Origin: Ruminococcaceae bacterium UBA3451
GTDB lineage: Bacteria; Bacillota; Clostridia; Oscillospirales; Acutalibacteraceae
DNA: 5,897 nucleotides
Reading direction: 5' to 3'
Assembly: GCA_002378845.1 (NCBI GenBank)
Contig: DFRY01000032.1
Span: 29,153-35,049 of the forward strand
Shown: positions 1-3,890 of the stretch, piece after piece
Position numbering within the stretch: the first letter of the stretch is position 1
Layout: every line of letters starts with the position of its first letter
Program-made: the position numbers and the translations under genes
Notes under the pieces: generated by a model
What the model was told of the DNA's origin: nothing
Databases searched by the model: none
What the model saw: only the letters and a program-made list of their open reading frames with translations

Positions 1-33
1 CAGCGCAACGCCCCGTTTGGAATTCGGTTTCAT
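1..33 (-). CDS. Divergent gene, N-terminal 11 codons only (partial)
   Basis: The minus strand reads ATG at 33-31 followed by an open frame to the window edge, giving MKPNSKRGVAL. The start is supported by a strong Shine-Dalgarno sequence (GGAGGTG on the minus strand, 41-47) seven bases upstream of the ATG, and by a good promoter at 61-89 that would give a leader of about 20 nt. The visible peptide is basic and then turns hydrophobic after Arg-Gly. That is compatible with a signal peptide, a membrane anchor, or a pseudopilin/PilX/GspK-like leader (such proteins often begin with an RGVAL-type sequence), but eleven residues cannot decide. The gene is transcribed away from the pilin gene and shares its control region. 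Existence of a gene here is fairly sure; function is unknown. Confidence 0.7.
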   Translation of the reverse strand, partial: MKPNSKRGVAL

Positions 34-60
34 CCGACAGCACCTCCGTCCTTTTCCTTG

Positions 61-89
61 ATTATAGCCGGAAACTGGTATTTTCGCAA
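61..89 (-). promoter_or_regulatory. Sigma-A-type promoter of the divergent minus-strand gene
   Basis: On the minus strand TTGCGA (89-84) and a perfect TATAAT (66-61) are separated by 17 bp, the optimal vegetative spacing. The predicted start of transcription is near 54, leaving about 20 nt before the ATG at 33, with the ribosome binding site inside that leader. One arm of an 8-bp inverted repeat (68-75) falls in the spacer, so a bound regulator could occlude the promoter; that last point is inference. Confidence 0.8.
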
Positions 90-127
90 GAATTTTACCG
101 TTCAAATTGGAAATTTCCCGTTTCCGG
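68..127. repeat. Inverted repeat CCGGAAAC / GTTTCCGG with internal palindrome
   Basis: CCGGAAAC at 68-75 and its exact reverse complement GTTTCCGG at 120-127 are 44 bp apart. Between them lies the perfect 10-bp palindrome GGAAATTTCC at 109-118. The left arm sits in the -10/-35 spacer of the minus-strand promoter; the palindrome lies about 20 bp upstream of that promoter's -35 box. Possible protein-binding sites for the divergent gene. Only the symmetry is seen directly; no regulator family is recognised. Confidence 0.4.
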
Positions 128-260
128 TTGAAACTTTTTCACATATCGGGATTGTAGTCATAATTCACTCGATATTTTCGTATACTATGTCATATTTTTG
201 ATTTAATGTGACCAAATATTATGTCAAAAAAATAAATTTTTTATATTAATCTGAACAATC
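90..260. other. AT-rich divergent intergenic region, no gene seen
   Basis: No convincing coding sequence is seen here on either strand. The region is strongly AT-rich and contains A- and T-tracts, a 7-bp inverted repeat TTTTTGA (195-201) / TCAAAAA (224-230), and the pentamer TGTCA at 188-192 and 222-226, which occurs again at 273-277 inside the pilin promoter. This looks like upstream regulatory DNA shared by the divergent gene and the pilin gene. I saw no match to the conserved core of a c-di-GMP riboswitch, although such switches control T4P genes in some clostridia. Confidence 0.5.
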
Positions 261-290
261 TTGACAGCGCTGTGTCAATAGCCTTATAAT
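226..290 (+). promoter_or_regulatory. Strong sigma-A-type promoter of the pilin gene, with UP-like tract
   Basis: A perfect -35 box TTGACA (261-266) and a perfect -10 box TATAAT (285-290) are separated by 18 bp. Immediately upstream, 226-250 is almost entirely A and T (A-run, then T-run), as expected for an UP element that contacts the RNA polymerase alpha subunit. Transcription should start near 296-298, giving a leader of about 64 nt. The quality of the boxes fits a highly expressed major structural subunit. The inverted repeat 261-278 and direct repeat 288-309 overlap the two boxes and could make the promoter regulated rather than constitutive. Confidence 0.85.
261..278. promoter_or_regulatory. 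Operator-like inverted repeat over the pilin -35 box
   Basis: TTGACA (261-266) and TGTCAA (273-278) are exact reverse complements separated by 6 bp, and CAGCGCTG at 265-272 is an 8-bp palindrome nested inside though slightly off-centre. The symmetry covers the -35 box itself, where a dimeric repressor would block polymerase. Because the left arm is also the -35 consensus, part of the symmetry may be coincidental. Confidence 0.35.
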
Positions 291-309
291 CGATTTTAGA
301 ATCGATTTT
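288..309. repeat. Tandem AATCGATTTT repeat across the pilin -10/start site
   Basis: AATCGATTTT occurs at 288-297 and again at 300-309, separated by AG, a period of 12 bp. Each copy contains the self-complementary AATCGATT, so the pair can also be read as a hairpin with an 8-bp stem and TTAG loop in DNA. The first copy overlaps the last three bases of the -10 box and the expected transcription start, so it is more likely a DNA-level site than an RNA structure. Confidence 0.45.
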
Positions 310-343
310 TGGGCAGCTCGGCCATTCTGAATTATAAAAAAAG

Positions 344-351
344 AGAGAGGT
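344..351 (+). promoter_or_regulatory. Ribosome binding site of the pilin gene
   Basis: AGAGAGGT at 344-351 is a moderate match to the anti-Shine-Dalgarno sequence and ends about nine bases before the ATG at 361. It follows an A-run (335-342) that should keep the site unstructured. It fixes the start at 361, which also gives a leader peptide of normal length. Confidence 0.6.
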
Positions 352-360
352 AGAACAAGC

Positions 361-795
361 ATGAAAACCGCTTTAAAAAAGAGAAACAAAAAAGGCTTTA
401 CCCTTGTGGAACTGGTCATTGTAATCGCAATTCTTGCCATTTTAGCCGCGGTCGCTATTCCGACCGTTACCAATGTCATTGATACCGCAAATAAAAACGC
501 CGACGCCTCAAACTGCCAGACACTTGAGCTGGCATTAAAATCTGCATCTGCAGAAGAAGCCGCGAAAACATGGACTCCTGCTGATGATACTGTCGCGACT
601 GCTCTTGCTCACGAAGGCCTGAACTTGAAAACAATGGAGGATAACATTAAAACGGGCACAAATTTTTATTACGGAACCGGAACTAGTAACCACGGAAAGA
701 TTTATGTTACTAATGCTACTGACACCGATAAATTGGAAGCGGGAACAACATTAGATAATTATATTAATGGTGTTGAAACGGGTTCAGCTTCATAA
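361..795 (+). CDS. pilA: Type IV pilin precursor (PilA-like major pilin)
   Basis: 144 residues with a textbook class III signal peptide: a basic 12-residue leader ending KKG, then FTLVE. Cleavage is expected between Gly12 and Phe13, leaving Glu17 as the conserved Glu5 of the mature protein, needed for subunit docking. Residues 13-36 form the hydrophobic alpha1-N helix that serves first as membrane anchor and then as pilus core, with Pro34 at the usual helix kink (mature position 22). The globular domain (about 45-144) is small, Thr/Ala/Asn rich and carries a single cysteine (Cys52), so the C-terminal disulfide loop of many proteobacterial pilins is absent, as is usual in Gram-positive T4P. 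Its own strong promoter and a terminator right behind it suggest an abundantly made, monocistronic major subunit. The distal half is AT-rich compared with neighbours (41 G/C in 661-780, 34%). Which pilin class it is (major or minor) is inferred from context. Confidence 0.92.
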   Translation: MKTALKKRNKKGFTLVELVIVIAILAILAAVAIPTVTNVIDTANKNADASNCQTLELALKSASAEEAAKTWTPADDTVATALAHEGLNLKTMEDNIKTGTNFYYGTGTSNHGKIYVTNATDTDKLEAGTTLDNYINGVETGSAS

Positions 796-824
796 ATTTG
801 AGTAATCTATAAGATTTGTAATGT

Positions 825-852
825 ACAAGCCCCGAATTTCGGGGCTTGTTTT
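825..852 (+). terminator. Intrinsic terminator after the pilin gene
   Basis: ACAAGCCCCG (825-834) pairs perfectly with CGGGGCTTGT (840-849), a 10-bp GC-rich stem with a 5-nt AATTT loop, followed directly by a run of T to 852. It lies 29 bp after the pilin stop codon. It should release most pilin transcripts and separate the pilin unit from the machinery operon; a little read-through is possible since the T-run is short. Confidence 0.9.
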
Positions 853-854
853 CG

Positions 855-880
855 CTTAAGGCAGTTTTGCCGAAATTAAG
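855..880. repeat. Small imperfect hairpin between terminator and pilM promoter
   Basis: CTTAA (855-859) and TTAAG (876-880) flank GGCA (860-863) and TGCC (868-871), which pair around a GTTT loop; four bases (GAAA, 872-875) bulge on the 3' side. It ends six bases before the -35 box of the next promoter. It could be a second stop for read-through transcripts or a regulator site, or be meaningless. The symmetry is all that is seen. Confidence 0.3.
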
Positions 881-886
881 AATATA

Positions 887-915
887 TTGCGGTACTTTGG
901 GGAATTTGCTATAAT
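887..915 (+). promoter_or_regulatory. Extended -10 promoter of the T4P machinery operon
   Basis: TTGCGG (887-892) and a perfect TATAAT (910-915) are 17 bp apart, and the TG at 907-908 gives the extended -10 form TGCTATAAT. Transcription should start near 922, leaving a leader of roughly 40 nt before the first possible start codon of pilM. The following genes overlap or lie within about 20 bp of each other and no terminator is seen between them, so this promoter probably drives pilM through pilT and beyond. Confidence 0.8.
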
Positions 916-959
916 ATTCCTGTATTATTTACCGAATTTTACGAACCGAATTTGAAGGT

Positions 960-2588
960 GTGGTGGCGGCCGATTTGAAAATGATCCTGTTGCAAATAAC
1001 CCGCAGCGTGCTTTCCCTGACCTGTGTAAAAAGCGGGCGCAGGGCTGCGTTCGACCTGCCCCGAAGCTTTGAACTTCCCGAAAATTTAAAGGACGGCCGT
1101 GGTTACACCGACATTCCGCTTTTGGCGAAGTTTACGAAAGAATGCATTTTAAAAGCACAGCTGAACTGTAAAAATATATTATTCTGTATTGAGGACGACG
1201 GACTGGTCAGCAAGGAATACCAGCATTTACCCAGTAAACGGAAAAATCTGCTGGCGTTTGCCCGGCTGGAAGCAGAAGCTGTTCTGTCGGACAATATTGA
1301 CGATTACCTAATTCAGAATTATGAATACGGTCATACCAATGAAATAACCGGGAAGCTGACCAGCGTACTGTTCGCCAGCAAAAGCAAGCTGATTGCGGGA
1401 ATCCGAAGAAGCTTCGCACAGCGCGGACTGCGTGTGGTAAAAATAGTACCGCCAATCGGCGGGCTGCTGTACGCCGCAAAAACCGCCATCAATTCCAGTG
1501 GGCAAACTGTTGCGGTGCTCGACCTTGGGTTTGAAAAAACACATCTGCTCGTTCTGCATGAAGGCTTTCCGGTATTCCAGCGAACATTCGAAAGTATTTA
1601 CGAAGATATACTCAATATACTCTGCGAAGAGCAGTCGGTTTCCTTTCGTGACGCAATCGGGCTGGTGAACAGTTGGGGCGTTTACGGGGAATCCAACCCG
1701 TCCGGCGAAGCGTCAAAACGCATTTCTACTTTACTGGACGCCAGCGCAAACGAAGTAGTCCGCAATATTCGCATGGTGCTTTCCAGCGAACGTCTGGAAT
1801 TGAACCGCATTGTGTTTTGCGGCGCCATGTCCACACTGCCGAACTTTATCGATTTTTGGAACCAGCTTGGGCTGGACGTTCCGTTGGAAAGCATTGACAT
1901 TGGCACAGCTACCCGTAAACTGCCGGAAGTCCGTCCTGCGGCGCGTTCCGCCGGGCTGCGCCCCGCGTCCTTTTTCGGGGCATCGGGGCTGCTTTCCGCC
2001 GGAAAAGCCGACGACATCGATTTTTTGAAAGCCGTCAAGGCAAAATCCGGCGCACAGGCGGCAAACATCACCGTAATGGTTGTTCTTACTCTGGTCGCTA
2101 TGGGCATTATGGCACTGGAGCCGATTTGGGAAGCGGTCAGTACAGCCCAGGTTCAGTTGGATCACATTGCGCTTACCGCCGCGGAGGCCACCGGCATTAA
2201 AGACAGTATAACCAAACAGACCGAACTGACCAACGCCATAGCAAGCGCAAAAAAAGACCGGGACAAGCTCCCGTTCGGCAAAAGCAAAACTGAAGAAATT
2301 GCAGAAAAGCTTACGGAACAAATCGGTTCGAAATCCAAGGCTGTCAGCTCCATCGCGGTTGACAACAATACCGGAAGTATTTCGGTTTCCTTTACCGTTG
2401 CGAATTACGACACGTTTTTAACGATGAAACACAACATTGAGTCAAATGGATATTTTGTGATTTCCGGTCCGTTCAGTGCCACCTTCCAGCCTGACGGCAC
2501 CTGTTCCTGTAATCTGATACTGCAGGTAAATCAGTTTACACCGTGGGAAACCAACAGCAAGGAGGGTGTACAAAGTGAAAAACCTTAA
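960..2588 (+). CDS. pilM: PilM-PilN fusion, type IV pilus alignment complex protein
   Basis: 542 residues combining two proteins that are separate in most T4P systems. Residues about 8-345 are an actin-like PilM domain: a second phosphate-type motif VAVLDLGFEKT (184-194) and an adenosine-type motif FCGAMSTLPNF (286-296) are visible. The N-terminal phosphate-1 position reads ILLQITRSVLSL rather than a DIGSSS-type motif, so nucleotide binding may be weakened. IDFLKA (353-358) resembles the INLLP motif at the PilN N-terminus; then come one membrane helix (about 369-389), a charged helical segment (390-455, coiled-coil like) and a PilN-type ferredoxin-like extracytoplasmic domain (456-528). The protein would tie the cytoplasmic motor ring to PilO across the membrane. 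C. difficile has a comparable PilMN. The start is uncertain: GTG 960, GTG 963 (GAAGG at 954-958) or TTG 975 (GGTG at 962-965) are all possible; ATG 981 lacks a ribosome site. The 3' end overlaps pilO by 14 nt. Confidence 0.88.
   Translation: MVAADLKMILLQITRSVLSLTCVKSGRRAAFDLPRSFELPENLKDGRGYTDIPLLAKFTKECILKAQLNCKNILFCIEDDGLVSKEYQHLPSKRKNLLAFARLEAEAVLSDNIDDYLIQNYEYGHTNEITGKLTSVLFASKSKLIAGIRRSFAQRGLRVVKIVPPIGGLLYAAKTAINSSGQTVAVLDLGFEKTHLLVLHEGFPVFQRTFESIYEDILNILCEEQSVSFRDAIGLVNSWGVYGESNPSGEASKRISTLLDASANEVVRNIRMVLSSERLELNRIVFCGAMSTLPNFIDFWNQLGLDVPLESIDIGTATRKLPEVRPAARSAGLRPASFFGASGLLSAGKADDIDFLKAVKAKSGAQAANITVMVVLTLVAMGIMALEPIWEAVSTAQVQLDHIALTAAEATGIKDSITKQTELTNAIASAKKDRDKLPFGKSKTEEIAEKLTEQIGSKSKAVSSIAVDNNTGSISVSFTVANYDTFLTMKHNIESNGYFVISGPFSATFQPDGTCSCNLILQVNQFTPWETNSKEGVQSEKP
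2559..2565 (+). promoter_or_regulatory. Ribosome binding site that sets the pilO start
   Basis: AAGGAGG is a full-strength site inside the last codons of the upstream gene. It lies nine bases before GTG 2575, ideal spacing, but abuts GTG 2566, which is therefore not usable. This places the pilO start at 2575, three codons shorter than the longest open frame. Confidence 0.85.
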
Positions 2589-3138
2589 GGTTTCAGGCAT
2601 AATGCTCTATTTACTCGGCCTTGTGCTGGTTCTCCTCCTTTACTTTTACCTTATATTCCTTCCCATGAGCGCGCGGGTGGCTCAGCTTAATTTACAGCAT
2701 GAGCAAAACACTGCTAAGCTGCAGCTGTACCAAAAAGAGCTGCTGCAGGCCGATCAGCTGAACGAATCTATCAACACCCTGCAAGCCGAATTGGACAAAC
2801 TGAAAAGTACAACCAGCATCAGCGGAAAAAACGCCGCGGATGACCTTGGAAAAGCGATGAACGACACCGGGGTTGTTCCCATTCAGCTTCAAATCGGCAA
2901 CGAAACGGTGGACAAAAGCAAAACCTCCGGTACCGGCGAGCCGGTTTGCAGTGTGCCGATCAGCCTGCAGGTCAACTGCAGTCAGGAACAGCTGCAGCAG
3001 CTTTTGGATTATTTTGAAACTAAATCACAAGGCGCCTATTACGTGAATTCAGTAAACTATGCGGGGGGACAAGTTACAGCGCCTGCCGACCTGTCATTAA
3101 CCCTGTATTACTTCGGTAACGGAGAAACGAAAAAATGA
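2575..3138 (+). CDS. pilO: PilO-like type IV pilus alignment protein
   Basis: 187 residues from the GTG at 2575. A short cytoplasmic N-terminus (MKNLKVSG) leads into one strongly hydrophobic helix (about 9-30), followed by a heptad-like, Gln/Leu-rich coiled coil (about 33-80) and a small extracytoplasmic domain (about 85-182) with alternating beta and alpha character. This is the architecture of PilO, which pairs with PilN through coiled coils and ferredoxin-like domains to set alignment and transmit signals between the motor and the pilus. Sequence conservation in this family is low, so the call rests on architecture plus position directly after the PilM/N gene. Two cysteines (125 and 135) lie on the outer face and might pair. 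The 5' end overlaps pilM/N by 14 nt and the 3' end overlaps pilD by 4 nt (ATGA), so translation is probably coupled on both sides. Confidence 0.82.
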   Translation: MKNLKVSGIMLYLLGLVLVLLLYFYLIFLPMSARVAQLNLQHEQNTAKLQLYQKELLQADQLNESINTLQAELDKLKSTTSISGKNAADDLGKAMNDTGVVPIQLQIGNETVDKSKTSGTGEPVCSVPISLQVNCSQEQLQQLLDYFETKSQGAYYVNSVNYAGGQVTAPADLSLTLYYFGNGETKK

Positions 3139-3872
3139 GCTGGATACTTCCATTTCTGCTCTGTCTTCTTTTTGCGGTTGTGAGCGCCCGAATTGGCATT
3201 GTCATTTTCAATGCGGTGCCTGCCAAATGGCTTTGTGATTATGACGAGCAGCCCGATGCCGCGCTTTACGGGAAACGGCTTTCAATTTGGCCGCACGGCG
3301 CCGTTTTCGCATTGATTCTTTTCCTTTCGTTTTATGCGCTGTCGTTTCCGTATTCCGGTACCGTTTTTTACGCGTGCTGTATTGCGGCGGTTTTCCTTTT
3401 GCTGATTGCCGTTTCCGACGCAAGGTATACCATTATTCCGGATGAATTTGTTCTTGCGCTGCTTGTTCCCATTCTGGTGATTGACGGGTACGACCTGATT
3501 TTTGAAACGGAACAGTTTCATTTGAACTGGCTTTCCCCCATTTGGGGCGCGCTTTCCGGCGCGGGGCTGATGCTTCTGCTAAGCCTATGCGGCAAACTGG
3601 TTTTTCGGAAGGAAGCACTCGGTTTCGGCGACGTAAAGCTGTTTGGGGCTGCCGGACTTCTGGCCGGTTTTCCGCACGTGTTCCTTCTGTTTTTCATGAC
3701 GATATTTCTGGCCTTATTTTATATTTTATTTTTACTGCTGCGCGGGAAAATTTTGAAAGACTTAACCCTTCCGCTCGGACCGTACATTTGCCTTGCCTTG
3801 CTTTTATTTTTGGCGTTTCACCGTCAAATCGTCGGCTTTGCGGGGTGGTACTTATCCTTGCTGAGCCTGTAA
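3135..3872 (+). CDS. pilD: Prepilin peptidase (PilD/A24 family)
   Basis: 245-residue polytopic membrane protein with about eight hydrophobic segments. It is an aspartic peptidase of the A24A family that removes the leader of prepilins after the conserved Gly. Both catalytic aspartates are visible: Asp95 in SDARYTIIPDE and Asp166 in GFGDVKLF. A late LPLGPYICLA segment (212-221) is also typical. Bifunctional PilD enzymes have a cytosolic zinc domain with two CxxC pairs between the first two helices and also N-methylate the new N-terminus. Here residues 27-51 are short and hold one cysteine (Cys34 in PAKWLCDYDEQP), so the four-cysteine domain is missing and the protein is shorter than the usual 270-290. 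Whether it methylates is open. The start ATG overlaps the pilO stop, with GGAG at 3121-3124 ten bases upstream. Its expected substrate is the pilin at 361-795. Confidence 0.93.
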   Translation: MSWILPFLLCLLFAVVSARIGIVIFNAVPAKWLCDYDEQPDAALYGKRLSIWPHGAVFALILFLSFYALSFPYSGTVFYACCIAAVFLLLIAVSDARYTIIPDEFVLALLVPILVIDGYDLIFETEQFHLNWLSPIWGALSGAGLMLLLSLCGKLVFRKEALGFGDVKLFGAAGLLAGFPHVFLLFFMTIFLALFYILFLLLRGKILKDLTLPLGPYICLALLLFLAFHRQIVGFAGWYLSLLSL

Positions 3873-3890
3873 AGGAGTACACGGTACACA
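3871..3890 (+). promoter_or_regulatory. Ribosome binding site of pilB with widened spacing
   Basis: AAAGGAG (3871-3877) overlaps the pilD stop codon but is 13 bases from the ATG at 3891, longer than the usual 5-10. The spacer contains GTACAC twice (3877-3882 and 3884-3889), a 7-bp tandem step; without one copy the spacing would be six. No nearer in-frame start is present, so 3891 stands. The widening may lower PilB translation. Confidence 0.6.

Noticed and set aside
195..230. TTTTTGA/TCAAAAA inverted repeat as a terminator or operator
   Set aside because: Arms are almost all A and T in an AT-rich stretch, so symmetry is likely by chance; a TTGACA-like box on the minus strand here also lacks a -10 partner at correct spacing.
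140..360. c-di-GMP riboswitch upstream of the pilin gene, as in C. difficile
   Set aside because: The predicted leader is only about 64 nt and I found no conserved riboswitch core; the upstream DNA is plain AT-rich. A covariance-model search (Rfam GEMM I and II) would settle it.
246..479. 77-codon minus-strand frame over the pilin promoter and start
   Set aside because: It would be antisense to the signal peptide of a clear pilin and cross a strong promoter; the hydrophobic look mirrors the pilin helix.
1682..2321. Two minus-strand frames (141 and 196 codons) opposite the pilM/N gene
   Set aside because: They overlap each other and a clear PilM/N coding frame, and have no domain character; treated as composition shadows.
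2566..2574. GTG 2566 as the pilO start
   Set aside because: It directly abuts the AAGGAGG site, leaving no spacing; GTG 2575 has nine bases of spacing and gives a normal N-terminus.
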